DNA of 52,340 nt, taken from the NCBI RefSeq assembly GCF_029891735.1, contig NZ_JANQDH010000115.1:1-52340 (forward strand), in the 5' to 3' direction. Both the position numbers and the translations under genes were made by a program. The notes under the pieces were generated by a model, which had not been told where the DNA came from, did not search any database, and was given only the letters and a program-made list of their open reading frames with translations. The stretch is from Chrysosporum bergii ANA360D. Its GTDB lineage: Bacteria; Cyanobacteriota; Cyanobacteriia; Cyanobacteriales; Nostocaceae. Of this stretch, positions 8,321-17,445 are shown one piece after another. Each line of letters opens with the position of its first letter. Position 1 is the first letter of the stretch.

Positions 8321-9751
8321 TCAGACAGTATCCATGGCCTCGAACTCGAATTTAATTTCTTTCCACAGTTCGCAAGCAACGGCCAATTCAGGACTCCATC
8401 TAGCAGCTTCGCGGATAACGTCGTTACCTTCGCGAGCCAAGTTGCGACCTTCGTTACGGGCTTGGATACAAGCTTCCAAAGCTACACGGTTAGCAGTTGC
8501 ACCAGGTGCATTACCCCAGGGGTGTCCAAGAGTACCACCACCAAATTGTAGTACGGAGTCATCACCAAAGATTTCTACTAGTGCTGGCATATGCCATACG
8601 TGAATACCACCAGAAGCCACTGCCATTACACCAGGCATAGAAGCCCAATCCTGGGTGAAGTAAATACCGCGAGATTTGTCTTGCTCAACGTAGTTTTCCC
8701 GCAATAGGTCAACGAAGCCCATAGTAATGCCACGTTCACCTTCTAATTTACCAACCACAGTACCAGTGTGGATGTGGTCACCACCAGACATACGCAGAGC
8801 TTTAGCTAATACGCGGAAGTGAATACCGTGGTTTCTTTGACGGTCGATTACAGCGTGCATTGCCCGGTGAATGTGCAGCAATAAACCGTTATCACGACAC
8901 CAACGAGCCAGGGTGGTGTTAGCGGTGAAACCTGCTGTGAGGTAGTCGTGCATGATGATGGGCATTTTCAGTTCTTTGGCGAATTCAGCCCGCTTCAGCA
9001 TTTCTTCACAGGTGGGGGCGGTGACGTTGAGGTAGTGACCTTTGATTTCACCGGTTTCTGCTTGTGCTTTATGGATAGCTTCTGCTACAAACAAGAAGCG
9101 ATCGCGCCATCTTTGGAATGGCGCAGAGTTGATGTTTTCGTCGTCTTTGGTGAAGTCCAAGCCACCGCGTAAACATTCGTATACAGCCCGTCCGTAGTTT
9201 TTAGCGGACAAACCTAATTTGGGCTTAATAGTACAACCCAGCAAAGGACGACCATATTTGTTTAATTTGTCCCGTTCTACCTGGATACCGTGAGGAGGTC
9301 CTTGGAAGGTTTTCAGGTAAGCTACAGGAATCCGCAAGTCTTCTAGACGTAGCGCCCGCAGGGCTTTAAAACCAAATACGTTACCAACGATAGAGGTAAA
9401 CATATTGGTCACAGATCCTTCCTCGAACAAATCCAGAGGATAGGCCACATAAGCAATGTACTGGTTGTCTTCACCCGGAACTGGTTCGATGTCGTAGCAA
9501 CGACCTTTGTAGCGGTCTAGATCTGTGAGTAAGTCTGTCCACACAGTTGTCCAAGTACCAGTAGAAGACTCAGCAGCCACAGCAGCACCAGCTTCTTCGG
9601 GGGGAACTCCAGGTTGGGGAGTCATCCGGAATGCGGCAAGAAGGTCTGTATCTTTAGGTGTGTAATCTGGGGTGTAATAGGTTAGTCTGTAATCTTTAAC
9701 CCCGGCTTGATACCCTGATTTACTCTGGGGCTTCGTTTGAGCGTAAGACAT
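8321..9751 (-). CDS. rbcL: RuBisCO large subunit (form IB)
   Basis: A 476-aa catalytic subunit fixing CO2 onto ribulose-1,5-bisphosphate. Readable active-site blocks are [18 protein letters not shown] (Lys of KPKLG), [10 protein letters not shown] (the carbamylated Lys binding Mg2+ with the following Asp and Glu), [17 protein letters not shown] and the loop-6 Lys in [13 protein letters not shown]. The N-terminus [17 protein letters not shown] and C-terminus FEFEAMDTV are normal, so the gene looks intact. The ATG is preceded by a clear ribosome site (GGAAGGG). It is the first gene of rbcLXS. The 540-bp upstream region holds a 9-bp inverted repeat and an NtcA-like site, listed separately. Confidence 0.99.
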   Translation of the reverse strand: MSYAQTKPQSKSGYQAGVKDYRLTYYTPDYTPKDTDLLAAFRMTPQPGVPPEEAGAAVAAESSTGTWTTVWTDLLTDLDRYKGRCYDIEPVPGEDNQYIAYVAYPLDLFEEGSVTNMFTSIVGNVFGFKALRALRLEDLRIPVAYLKTFQGPPHGIQVERDKLNKYGRPLLGCTIKPKLGLSAKNYGRAVYECLRGGLDFTKDDENINSAPFQRWRDRFLFVAEAIHKAQAETGEIKGHYLNVTAPTCEEMLKRAEFAKELKMPIIMHDYLTAGFTANTTLARWCRDNGLLLHIHRAMHAVIDRQRNHGIHFRVLAKALRMSGGDHIHTGTVVGKLEGERGITMGFVDLLRENYVEQDKSRGIYFTQDWASMPGVMAVASGGIHVWHMPALVEIFGDDSVLQFGGGTLGHPWGNAPGATANRVALEACIQARNEGRNLAREGNDVIREAARWSPELAVACELWKEIKFEFEAMDTV

Positions 9752-9886
9752 AAATTCCCTTCCAAGAAGTCACTCTTTAATTACTTAATCAAATCACGTT
9801 TTGTGCAATTTTCTCTCACTCCAGCTTTTTACCCTCACTAATTGGGGAAAAATTAGGAAAAATTTTTTGTTAGAGGTGGCCAACGT

Positions 9887-9914
9887 ACATTTGTTAACAT
9901 TTTGCAACAAATGT
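9887..9914. promoter_or_regulatory. 9-bp inverted repeat upstream of rbcL (candidate operator)
   Basis: A perfect palindrome with arms ACATTTGTT (9887-9895) and AACAAATGT (9906-9914) separated by 10 bp, 136-163 bp upstream of the rbcL start. The geometry would fit a dimeric regulator, for instance a LysR-type protein of the RbcR/CmpR/PacR group known to control carbon genes in cyanobacteria; the protein is inference. It could also form a hairpin in a long rbcL leader. Confidence 0.45.
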
Positions 9915-10110
9915 TCTCCCAAAATTGGGGCGCGTGAATCTGCACTTCTGCTGTTTCCTCATCCTGTGAATAAAAATTCTCTTTTATTTCTTTCTCTTGC
10001 CCCATTCCTGATAGCGCCTAATAATTGTGAACAGACCAACAGAGAATGTGGTTGACAGAAATCCATCAGTGTGGTAAGCGAAAGAAAAAGAAGTTGCACA
10101 GCACTTAATT

Positions 10111-10126
10111 TGTAGCTTGTTTCACA
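10111..10126. promoter_or_regulatory. NtcA/BifA-like site upstream of rbcL
   Basis: The sequence TGTA-N8-CACA (10111-10126) differs by one base from the NtcA consensus TGTA-N8-TACA and fits the TGT-N10-ACA rule described for BifA/NtcA sites, one of which was reported upstream of rbcL in Anabaena. It lies about 360 bp upstream of the rbcL ATG, a distance compatible with the long rbcL leaders known in these organisms. Function here is inferred. Confidence 0.4.
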
Positions 10127-10280
10127 ATATATCAAGAATTTGATCAGTTATTCTGGGAAAGTTGTTAACTTATGTGTTGATTTTTTTCATTAAATTAAGT
10201 TTTTAACGTTTTGTTAAGAACAGTTTACAAAATTTATTTATAGTTGTATACTGCCACCGTTGGGGGCAAGACTTTTACTG

Positions 10281-10562
10281 ATTAAACTAAGCTGGTCAGT
10301 CACCTGACCGACTCGTCTTCAAAACCTTACTTGAGGCTTTCACATAATACGGATCCTTATTGGTATGGTTCTTATCATGAATACCCGTAATACTTCCATC
10401 ATTGGCTGTCTTTTTTATCGTCGCAATGTTGGTGTAATACTTGACATCACCACGGGCTAAGGCTTGATAAATTCGTTTTTGGATTTTGTAAACGCGACGT
10501 TCCAACTGTTTCCAGTTGATCGTGTTCCATTCTACCGTAGTCTTTACACTCGTTTTAGACAT
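10281..10562 (-). mobile_element. Group II intron remnant: internally deleted maturase ORF plus domains V-VI
   Basis: The frame from 10562 begins MSKTSVKTTVEWNTINWKQ and continues LERRVYKIQKRIYQALARGD, the conserved N-terminal domain of group II intron reverse transcriptase/maturases. After about 40 residues it jumps to KKTANDGS, which resembles the extreme C-terminus of the HNH-bearing maturases, so roughly 500 codons appear to be deleted. The following DNA reads like intron domain V (a GATCCGTA arm, a GAAA loop and a TAAGGTTTT arm, about 10318-10352), then domain VI as the hairpin GGTCAG/CTGACC (10294-10309), and ends in AGCTTAGTTTAAT near 10281. It cannot encode an active maturase. Whether a folded ribozyme core remains is doubtful, because little of domains I-III is visible upstream. 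Confidence 0.7.
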
Positions 10563-10599
10563 TTTCCCTACTTACAACTTTATCATCCATACCACCGTG

Positions 10600-10905
10600 A
10601 GTCTGTCAGCATATCTTGGGACACGCAGCTTATTATGTTCTGAAAACAATGGTATATGGTGTGTAATTATCCATGATGCAGGTGACAAACAGCCGCTTTT
10701 AGTAGCAATGAACGTGGGAGATAAACCTGTGTTTGATTATTCCTTAAAAATTCCCAATAAATACGGAAACTTCTCCAGCGTCGAGATGCTCATTGCCACA
10801 TCCGGTGGATTAATTCAGGTAGTAGGAAAGGAAATGCAAATTCATCTGCCAGGATTCACATTTATTTTAGCTAAATTGCTCAAGCCTGACTGTATCCATG
10901 GTTGA
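10600..10905 (+). pseudogene. Possible C-terminal remnant of a glycoside-hydrolase-type enzyme
   Basis: An open frame in which residues from about 10640 onward (ENNGIWCVIIHDAGDKQ, then LLVAMNVGDKPVFDYSL and a closing LPGFTFILAKL) look like a C-terminal beta-sandwich of the kind that ends alpha-amylase-family enzymes. There is no catalytic domain upstream: the frame runs back into the group II intron relic on the opposite strand. I read it as the tail of a gene whose front was lost, perhaps when the intron region rearranged. The family call is a weak pattern judgement, and it could be a short hypothetical gene instead. Confidence 0.3.
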
Positions 10906-11264
10906 GAATAAAGAGAAGAAAAAGGAACAAAAATCAGCATATAAAAATACCCAAGGGGTTAGTATGAAGTCACTAGCACTCAAGTGTATTTGACCTCTAA
11001 ATTGAGGACACATATCAGTTTACCCTAACACTCATTGGCAACTTGTCATGGCAAGAAATTTTCCCTTATGCCATCAATCCTTTAAAATATTAAAAGTCCC
11101 TTTCAGTAATTTTACAGTGGCAACTAACAATAAAAAACAATAACTTGGGAAGTACTACTATCACAAGAGCTACCTATACAAAATTAATTATGAAGATAAA
11201 GATGTGAGAGTGATAATTGATCATGTTAATTGGCAGTTGCATAACACAAGTTAAATATAAATGA
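10906..11264. other. Intergenic region before the histidine kinase gene
   Basis: About 360 bp, AT-rich, with no open frame of note. I see a short CCTC/GAGG inverted repeat (about 10996-11009) and nothing resembling an RNA gene. It presumably holds the promoter of the kinase gene; no clear ribosome site precedes the ATG at 11265. Confidence 0.4.
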
Positions 11265-13112
11265 ATGATTATACAGTATAAAAATAACCTGACAATCAAA
11301 ATTAGCTGGCTCAACCACCTAAGTAATCGTTGGAATATTGCCCAAAAAATTGGTTATGGCTATGCTGTAGCCATTAGTATTTCTTTTATTGGTACAATCA
11401 GTGGGTTGTTACTTGCACATAATAACGAAGTAGATGCCTATAATCAATTCAGTTTGTCTTATCAGCAGCAATCACTTTTAAAAGATTTAGAAAATTCTGT
11501 AACTAGAATACGACTACATCCACAACGTTTAGGTACTCTTGTAGGGAATTCAGAGGCATTGGAAATTGAAAAAAATCTATTTAAAGACCAACTAATTACA
11601 GTCAATGAACATTTAAATAAAATCAAAAAATTTACTGAAAGTCATGGTAATGACTTAATTATGAGTAAAAAAAACTTTGATGCTTTTTTAAACAATTACT
11701 TTTTAACTACACAATTATATACTAAGACAGTAGTATCTTTTTGGCAACATCTGGAACAAAAAAAAATCTCAGGAGAAGAATTCAACTATACAGATTTAAT
11801 AGTTCTACTTCAGAAACAACAAGAAGTTAATATTAATGTCAAATTCGACCAACTTTCATATCAGTTAACTCAAATTATCGATTATGCCGATATTCAAAAA
11901 CAAAAAGCAGTTACTCGCTATGAAAAAGCTGAAAAACTGAGAATCTTAGTTATTCTTGCTAGTATGTTGCTATCGGTTGGAATTGCTGCTGCACTAGCAC
12001 TATATACTAGTAAATTAATTGCTCGTCCTTTACGATTAGTCACCGACGTAGCGAGAAGAATTACTCAAGAGTCAAATTTTCAACTGAGAGCTAATATAGA
12101 TAGTAATGATGAAGTAGGTACTTTAGCTACTTCCTTAAATCAACTGGTGGATTGGGTAGAAGATTACACTAAAGAACTAGAACTAGCGCGTGATAATTTA
12201 GAACAACGAGTAGAAGAACGCACTCAAGAACTGGAACTAGAGCGGCAAAATTTAGAACAACGAGTAGAAGAACGCACTCAGGAACTGCAAAAAATACTCC
12301 AAGACTTGACAGCAACTCAAACACAATTAATCCAAAGCGAGAAAATGTCTTCTTTGGGAGAAATGGTAGCAGGTATAGCCCATGAAGTAAATAATCCTGT
12401 TAATTTTATTTATGGTAATGTTGAATATGCTAATGAATATATTAAAGATTTATTGAGTTTAATAGATTTATATCAGCAAGAGTACCCAGAGTCAAATTTA
12501 AAAATTGCAGACAGAATTGCTGAAATAGATTTAGATTATATAGCTAAAGACATATTAAGGGTGCTTAGTTCCATGAAAATGGGTGCTGAACGTATTCGGC
12601 AAATTGTTTTGTCTTTGCGTAATTTCTCCCGACTAGATGAAGCAGATAAAAAAGAAGTGAACATTCACGAGGGAATTGACAATAGCCTATTTATTCTGAA
12701 TCATAAAATTAGTAAAGAAATAACCATAATTAAGAATTATGGTTATTTACCTGAAATTGAATGTTATCCTGCTCAACTAAATCAAGTATTTATGAATATT
12801 TTAAATAATGCTATAGATGCTGTAGTCGAGGCGGAAAATCAACCAGACAAGCATATTAATATAGATACATTCAAGTTAGATGATCATTTGATCAAAGTGG
12901 TGATTAGAGATAACGGTTCGGGAATTACCCCAGAAATTATCAATAAATTATTCAATCCTTTTTTTACAACTAAACCCGTGGGTAAAGGTACTGGTTTGGG
13001 TTTAAGTATCAGTTACAAAATAATTGAAAAACACAAAGGTAAAATTGAAGTAAGGTCAGAATTAGGAAAAGGTACTGAATTTATAATTATTTTGCCGATT
13101 AAAACAGATTAA
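11265..13112 (+). CDS. Membrane-bound sensor histidine kinase (orphan)
   Basis: A 615-aa kinase. Order: first membrane helix (about residues 32-52), an extracytoplasmic helical sensor region (about 55-222), second membrane helix (about 228-248), HAMP domain (about 250-302), a coiled coil made of two near-identical 18-residue units (ELELARDNLEQRVEERTQ and the next copy), then the HisKA domain with phospho-acceptor His373 in AGIAHEVNNPVNF, and the ATPase domain with NILNNAIDA (N box), DNGSGI (G1) and GKGTGLGLS (G2). All catalytic motifs look intact. No response regulator gene is adjacent, so its partner is elsewhere. The ligand is unknown. The EVNNPVNFIYGN form is common in cyanobacterial hybrid-type kinases. 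Confidence 0.93.
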   Translation: MIIQYKNNLTIKISWLNHLSNRWNIAQKIGYGYAVAISISFIGTISGLLLAHNNEVDAYNQFSLSYQQQSLLKDLENSVTRIRLHPQRLGTLVGNSEALEIEKNLFKDQLITVNEHLNKIKKFTESHGNDLIMSKKNFDAFLNNYFLTTQLYTKTVVSFWQHLEQKKISGEEFNYTDLIVLLQKQQEVNINVKFDQLSYQLTQIIDYADIQKQKAVTRYEKAEKLRILVILASMLLSVGIAAALALYTSKLIARPLRLVTDVARRITQESNFQLRANIDSNDEVGTLATSLNQLVDWVEDYTKELELARDNLEQRVEERTQELELERQNLEQRVEERTQELQKILQDLTATQTQLIQSEKMSSLGEMVAGIAHEVNNPVNFIYGNVEYANEYIKDLLSLIDLYQQEYPESNLKIADRIAEIDLDYIAKDILRVLSSMKMGAERIRQIVLSLRNFSRLDEADKKEVNIHEGIDNSLFILNHKISKEITIIKNYGYLPEIECYPAQLNQVFMNILNNAIDAVVEAENQPDKHINIDTFKLDDHLIKVVIRDNGSGITPEIINKLFNPFFTTKPVGKGTGLGLSISYKIIEKHKGKIEVRSELGKGTEFIIILPIKTD

Positions 13113-13190
13113 GTTATGGCAAATTTAGCCTAAGTGAGGTATATCATCAGTAAGCAGGATGCTCGCGCCACAAGACGATCATTTACATTT
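13113..13190. repeat. Dispersed repeat family, copy B
   Basis: Starts GTTATGGCAAATTTAGCC, then AAGTGAGGTATATC, a hairpin core AGCAGGATGCT (13153-13163) and GCGCCACAAGACGATCATTT. The last part matches 45909-45929 on the opposite strand in about 20 of 21 positions, and the first part matches 46000-46030 reversed. It lies between two convergent genes. Confidence 0.7.
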
Positions 13191-13251
13191 GTATCTCACG
13201 TGCTTAAGAAATGCTATATAAGTCCGGGTAGGGTTAGTTAGGCTGCTATGC

Positions 13252-13920
13252 TTAATTAGTCCAACGTCGTTCCACTGTCCAATGGCGATCGCTTGATTGA
13301 TAAACTTTCACATTAGCCAAGCCCACAGCAGCAACCAACTGATTCACTTCATCTATTGTCAGTGCAGCATGGAGAGAATCACGAAATAATTTTTTCTGGT
13401 GCTGGTCATATTCATTACCAATACTCTCAACCAAAGCATTGATTATCTTTTGATCATCTGGTCTCAATAAATCCCGGATAAAAATACCCCCATTGGGTTT
13501 GGTGACGCGGTTTAATTCTTGAAAAAACAGATGTGGTTCGGGTAAATGATGCACAAGGCTATTAGATATTACCATATCGAATACCCCATCTGCATATGGT
13601 AAGTGTTTAGCATCAACCAACTGACAACAAATTTGTTGTTGTAAATTTGCTTGCTGTATATGTCGTGAAGCAATTTGGAGCATATTTTTTGATAAATCAA
13701 TGGCCACAATTTGCCATTGTGGGCGCATTTGGCCAATTAACACCGGAATCCGACCAGTACCAGTTCCCGCATCTAAGACTAAACCAGCTTGTGTTAGGCC
13801 CAAGGCTATGGACTGGGATGCAAAAGCTGTATTTACCTCAATGAAGTCCATAGCATCATACTCAATAGCTTCTTCCCAAGAGTCCATCACTTCTGGTTCT
13901 AAAATTCTTTCCATAACCAT
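13252..13920 (-). CDS. Class I SAM-dependent methyltransferase
   Basis: A 222-aa methyltransferase of the Methyltransf_11 type. Motif I is VLDAGTGTGRIPVL (about residues 48-61), followed by the acidic end of strand 2 (VAIDLSKNML), motif II around HLPYADGVFDMVISNSLVHH, and the post-II segment ELNRVTKPNGGIFIRDLLRP. The target cannot be read from the sequence. The N-terminal LEPEVMDSWEEAIEYDAMDF segment is a feature of the cyanobacterial orthologue group. The start is set at ATG 13918-13920, with a G-rich element 9 bp before it; a TTG three bases upstream and an ATG at 13912-13914 are alternatives. Confidence 0.82.
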   Translation of the reverse strand: MVMERILEPEVMDSWEEAIEYDAMDFIEVNTAFASQSIALGLTQAGLVLDAGTGTGRIPVLIGQMRPQWQIVAIDLSKNMLQIASRHIQQANLQQQICCQLVDAKHLPYADGVFDMVISNSLVHHLPEPHLFFQELNRVTKPNGGIFIRDLLRPDDQKIINALVESIGNEYDQHQKKLFRDSLHAALTIDEVNQLVAAVGLANVKVYQSSDRHWTVERRWTN

Positions 13921-13963
13921 CAATTACTACCCCCCCTAAATATATTTTATTTCCGATCAGGGC

Positions 13964-13992
13964 GTGAAATGCTTTTAACAAAGCAATTTCAC
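13964..13992. repeat. Imperfect inverted repeat between two minus-strand genes
   Basis: Arms GTGAAATGCTTT and AAAGCAATTTCAC pair with one bulged A. It lies after the stop of the 14040-14639 gene and upstream of the methyltransferase start. It lacks a T-run, so it may be a weak terminator or simply a hairpin. Confidence 0.4.
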
Positions 13993-14039
13993 CCATCTTT
14001 TGACTCTCCTAGATAAATACACTAATAGCACTAGGATAT

Positions 14040-14639
14040 CTATTCCATCACAACATGATATAAAATACCTAATATTTTACCTACATTATTAATATAATAT
14101 TCGCTCAAATCGATTTCCACTACTTGATTAATGAGTTTGAGAAATTTCCAGTTAGTCCCAGTAGTAACGGTTCCGTAAATTGTTGTAATATCATTACCTT
14201 CACGTTCATTAAACAATTTGGCTGCTACCATTTCGGCTACACATTCTCCTAAACCAGCATTAATATTTTCTTTTTTAGCTTCCACAATTACAACAACTGG
14301 AGCATTAACAATTAATAATTCCGGTGAGCGACTAATAATAAAATCACAATTACCATTTAAACCCTGTGCAGTATCTATAGTAAAGTCAATACCAGAAAAT
14401 AAACTAATTTTATGGTTTAAATATTTCCTCAATGCTATGATAATAGGGGCAATTATCATTTCTGAACGAGACTTTTCACTATTACTAGCCAAAGCTAAAG
14501 GTATATTTTCTTGTAATATTTCTGCTAGAATGTGGGGACATTCTAATTCTGGAATAGATGCAAAAATATCAACTGTATCTGAAATAGTTAGATTAAAATT
14601 TTTCCTCACTTTGTCGAGAGTAAAATCACTATATGACAT
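14040..14639 (-). CDS. Hypothetical protein with PD-(D/E)XK nuclease-like core
   Basis: A 199-aa protein not recognised by name. Residues about 95-125 read [14 protein letters not shown], then [12 protein letters not shown]: an Asp at the end of one strand and an ExK in the next, which is the core signature of the PD-(D/E)XK fold. The C-terminal third (EMVAAKLFN, then [18 protein letters not shown]) resembles cyanobacterial proteins of unknown role with this fold. No methyltransferase or other restriction gene is next to it, so a restriction-modification role is not supported. Start ATG 14637-14639 is unambiguous. The gene sits between the suf operon and the methyltransferase, on the same strand as both. 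Confidence 0.6.
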   Translation of the reverse strand: MSYSDFTLDKVRKNFNLTISDTVDIFASIPELECPHILAEILQENIPLALASNSEKSRSEMIIAPIIIALRKYLNHKISLFSGIDFTIDTAQGLNGNCDFIISRSPELLIVNAPVVVIVEAKKENINAGLGECVAEMVAAKLFNEREGNDITTIYGTVTTGTNWKFLKLINQVVEIDLSEYYINNVGKILGILYHVVME

Positions 14640-14670
14640 TTAAACTCACACTCCATATATTGACCTTCTC

Positions 14671-14712
14671 ATAAGGGGGAAAATTGGCAAATTTCCCAAT
14701 TTTCCCCCTTAT
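14671..14712. repeat. Perfect 17-bp hairpin
   Basis: Arms at 14671-14687 and 14696-14712 are exact reverse complements (ATAAGGGGGAAAATTGG and its complement) around an 8-base loop. It is longer and more G/C-structured than a usual terminator and lacks a T-run. It may be a miniature repeat element, or an operator-like site upstream of the 14040-14639 gene. Confidence 0.7.
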
Positions 14713-14803
14713 ATCTCTTTGGATTACACCATAACTAAAGTTTCATCATCACATTTTTTAAAGATATTTTTGTTGCAATATGTAAATTAGGGCAGAATAT
14801 AAC

Positions 14804-14826
14804 CAAGGTGGTACTTACCCACCTTG
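14804..14826 (-). terminator. Hairpin at the end of the suf operon
   Basis: Stem CAAGGTGG (14804-14811) and CCACCTTG (14819-14826) with a 7-base loop, beginning 3 bp beyond the sufS stop codon on the minus strand and followed by a T-containing tract. This is the likely 3-prime end of the sufBCDS transcript. Confidence 0.6.
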
Positions 14827-14829
14827 TTT

Positions 14830-16092
14830 TTAAGCCAGGAAGCCAGCAAAAAACTCCACAGTTTCCTTTAGGGCTGTGATGAAAATGTCAATTTCTGCGC
14901 GAGTGTTGTAGAAAGATAAACTTACCCGTGCAGTTCCCGGTAAACCTAAATAACGGTGTAATGGTTGGGTGCAGTGGTGTCCCGAACGAATGGCTACCCC
15001 TTCTTGATCTAATAATGTAGACAAATCGCTGGGGTGGACATTTGCGGCTGTGAATGCAGCTAAAGCGGCTCTACCTTCGCCTTGGAAATTGGGGAGGGGT
15101 CCGTAAACTTGAATTTGGGGTATTTGGGCTAGTTGTTGGAACAAATAAGCGGTGAGTTCGGCTTCATAGGCGTGGATTTTATCCATACCAATACTACTAA
15201 GATAATCTACCGCAGCCCCTAGGGCGATCGCTTCAGCAATTGCCGGTGTACCAGCTTCAAATTTGTGTGGTAATTCTGCGTAAGTAGAATAATCTAAATA
15301 CACATCGGCAATCATTTCACCACCACCAAAAAATGGCGGCATTGATTCTAACAGTTGTAACTTACCATATAAAAATCCTATGCCCGTAGGTGCGCACATT
15401 TTGTGACCAGAAGCAACTAACCAATCACAGTTGATTTGTTGCACGTCCACGGGCATATGAGGTAAACTTTGGCAAGCATCAACTAAGAGTTTAGCACCGT
15501 ATCTGTGGGCTAAGTCAGCGATTTCCGCCACCGGGTTAATGCAGCCTAAAGTATTAGATACATGACAAACCGCAACTAATTTAGTTTTCTCAGAAATCAG
15601 GTGTTGCAACTGTGCTAAATCAAAACCACCAGCCGGTGTCAATTCCACAAACTTTAACAATGCACCTGTTCGTTGAGAAACCAACTGCCAAGGAACAATA
15701 TTACTATGGTGTTCCATCACCGACAGAATAATCTCATCTCCGGGTTGTAAGTTGTTCATCCCCCAGCTATAGGCTACCAAATTAATGGCCTCACTGGCAT
15801 TGCGGGTGTAAACAATTTCTTGACGTGATGCAGCATTAATAAATTTAGCAATTTTATCTCGCGCTGCTTCGTAAGCATCAGTAGCTTTAGCACTCAGGCT
15901 ATGAGCGCCACGATGCACATTGGCGTTATATTGTTCGTAATAATCCCGCAATATATCTAACACAAACACAGGTTTTTGAGAAGTAGCTGCATTATCCAGA
16001 TAAACCAAAGGTTTACCGTTAACTTGCTGATGTAATATAGGGAAATCAGCGCGAACTTGATCAGCCAGGGTTTTAGTAGGAGTAAAAGTCAT
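14830..16092 (-). CDS. sufS: Cysteine desulfurase SufS
   Basis: A 420-aa PLP enzyme (class V aminotransferase fold) that takes sulfur from cysteine for Fe-S cluster assembly. Readable motifs are [11 protein letters not shown] at the N-terminus, [12 protein letters not shown], the cofactor strand LLVDACQS, the PLP-binding Lys in [18 protein letters not shown], and the active-site Cys in [12 protein letters not shown]. Length fits group II desulfurases. The start codon follows the sufD stop by only a few bases, so the two are almost certainly translated from one message. It is the last gene of sufBCDS and is followed by a hairpin. No SufE gene is in the window. Confidence 0.97.
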   Translation of the reverse strand: MTFTPTKTLADQVRADFPILHQQVNGKPLVYLDNAATSQKPVFVLDILRDYYEQYNANVHRGAHSLSAKATDAYEAARDKIAKFINAASRQEIVYTRNASEAINLVAYSWGMNNLQPGDEIILSVMEHHSNIVPWQLVSQRTGALLKFVELTPAGGFDLAQLQHLISEKTKLVAVCHVSNTLGCINPVAEIADLAHRYGAKLLVDACQSLPHMPVDVQQINCDWLVASGHKMCAPTGIGFLYGKLQLLESMPPFFGGGEMIADVYLDYSTYAELPHKFEAGTPAIAEAIALGAAVDYLSSIGMDKIHAYEAELTAYLFQQLAQIPQIQVYGPLPNFQGEGRAALAAFTAANVHPSDLSTLLDQEGVAIRSGHHCTQPLHRYLGLPGTARVSLSFYNTRAEIDIFITALKETVEFFAGFLA

Positions 16093-16098
16093 GGGTAA

Positions 16099-17445
16099 TT
16101 AACCATCAGTTAAAGATGTGAGAGTGTTAACTATCTTGAATAGCAATGGTTGCAGAGAATTGATTGGTACTTGGTTGATAATTTCCCCAGCAAAAGCGTT
16201 AATCAACAACTGACGTGCATCAGTTTCATTGATTCCCCGACTTTGGAGATAGAAAATTTCATCATCTGCTAATTGACTCACCGTAGCACCATGAGCGCAT
16301 TTAACGTTATCGGCGGTAATTTCCAACTGGGGCTTAGTATCAACTCTGGCCTTTGATGATAGTAGTAAATTACGATTTAACTGGGCTGCGTTTGTTAACT
16401 GGGCTGGTTTGGGCACAAATACTTTGCCATTGAACACTCCACGAGCGCGATCGCCTATAATACACTTATGTAATTGACTGCTCCTACCGTGGGGATAATT
16501 GAGAGCGATGGCGCTGTGAGTATCAGCCAGTTGTTTTTGAGAAATGACCGTCAAACCGTTGAGAACAGTTTCAGTTTGCTCACCCGTTTGGAAAATCTCT
16601 AAATTGTGGCGTGATAACTTACCACCAAAAGTCAAAGCGTGACAAGTGTATCGACTATCACGAAATTGAGTAACCGCAGTCTTCCCCACATGAAAAGCCT
16701 CTAAACCTTCCCGCCCAATTCTAGTATGATTCACTTGAGCATTTTCACCCAGCCAAATCTCCGTCACCGCATTAGTAAAATAAACCGCCTCCGTCTTCGT
16801 GCTGTTGGTATACCCACCCGCAGCAAAACTAAAGTCTTCCGCCAAAGTTACACTACTACCAGATTCCGCAACTACCAGACAACGCGGCTGGTAAATGCTT
16901 GCTTGGTCACTAGCAGTATTGACAAACAAAAAATGAATAGGGGTTTCTACAATGACATTTTTCCCCACCCACAACACCGCAGCATCAGATATTCCCGCAG
17001 TGTTGAGAGCAGTAAAAACCTCTTTTGACCCCTCAGCTTGGGCTAAATACTGTTTAACATTCTGCTGCTCAGACACAGACAAATTAGCCAAATTACTAAC
17101 CACCACCCCTGGTGGTAAATCTGCAACCGTAGATAAATCCGGCGCATAAATACCATTAACAAACACTAAACAACTGTTAACAGCTTCTGGTAAAGTTAAA
17201 GCCGAAATATCAACAGATGTTAGTTGTCCGGTGCTATGAAACTCCACCCGGCGCAAAGCTGACAAATCAGTAAAGCGCCACTCCTCATTACTGGTAGTGG
17301 GGATGGTAGAACCATTTACCCAATTAGCAGCAGTTTGGCGGATGTCCTGCAACCAATCCTCACTTTGAGCGGGAAATACCTGATTTAATAACTTAGTTAG
17401 ATCATCATTTTTATCCAACAAAGCATGATTTTGAGTAATTGTCAT
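16099..17445 (-). CDS. sufD: Fe-S cluster assembly scaffold protein SufD
   Basis: A 448-aa partner of SufB in the SufBC2D scaffold complex. The N-terminal helical part carries SNEEWRFTDLSALRRVEF, the central part the right-handed beta-helix core, and the C-terminus the family signature VKCAHGATVSQLADDEIFYL and SRGINETDARQLLINAFAGE. Length is normal for cyanobacterial SufD. Its start overlaps the sufC stop by one base (TAATG), indicating translational coupling. It lies third in sufBCDS. Confidence 0.96.
   Translation of the reverse strand: MTITQNHALLDKNDDLTKLLNQVFPAQSEDWLQDIRQTAANWVNGSTIPTTSNEEWRFTDLSALRRVEFHSTGQLTSVDISALTLPEAVNSCLVFVNGIYAPDLSTVADLPPGVVVSNLANLSVSEQQNVKQYLAQAEGSKEVFTALNTAGISDAAVLWVGKNVIVETPIHFLFVNTASDQASIYQPRCLVVAESGSSVTLAEDFSFAAGGYTNSTKTEAVYFTNAVTEIWLGENAQVNHTRIGREGLEAFHVGKTAVTQFRDSRYTCHALTFGGKLSRHNLEIFQTGEQTETVLNGLTVISQKQLADTHSAIALNYPHGRSSQLHKCIIGDRARGVFNGKVFVPKPAQLTNAAQLNRNLLLSSKARVDTKPQLEITADNVKCAHGATVSQLADDEIFYLQSRGINETDARQLLINAFAGEIINQVPINSLQPLLFKIVNTLTSLTDG

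Noticed and set aside
9801-10055. 84-codon open frame on the plus strand upstream of rbcL
   Set aside because: It has no protein-like pattern or ribosome site and covers the regulatory region; treated as chance.
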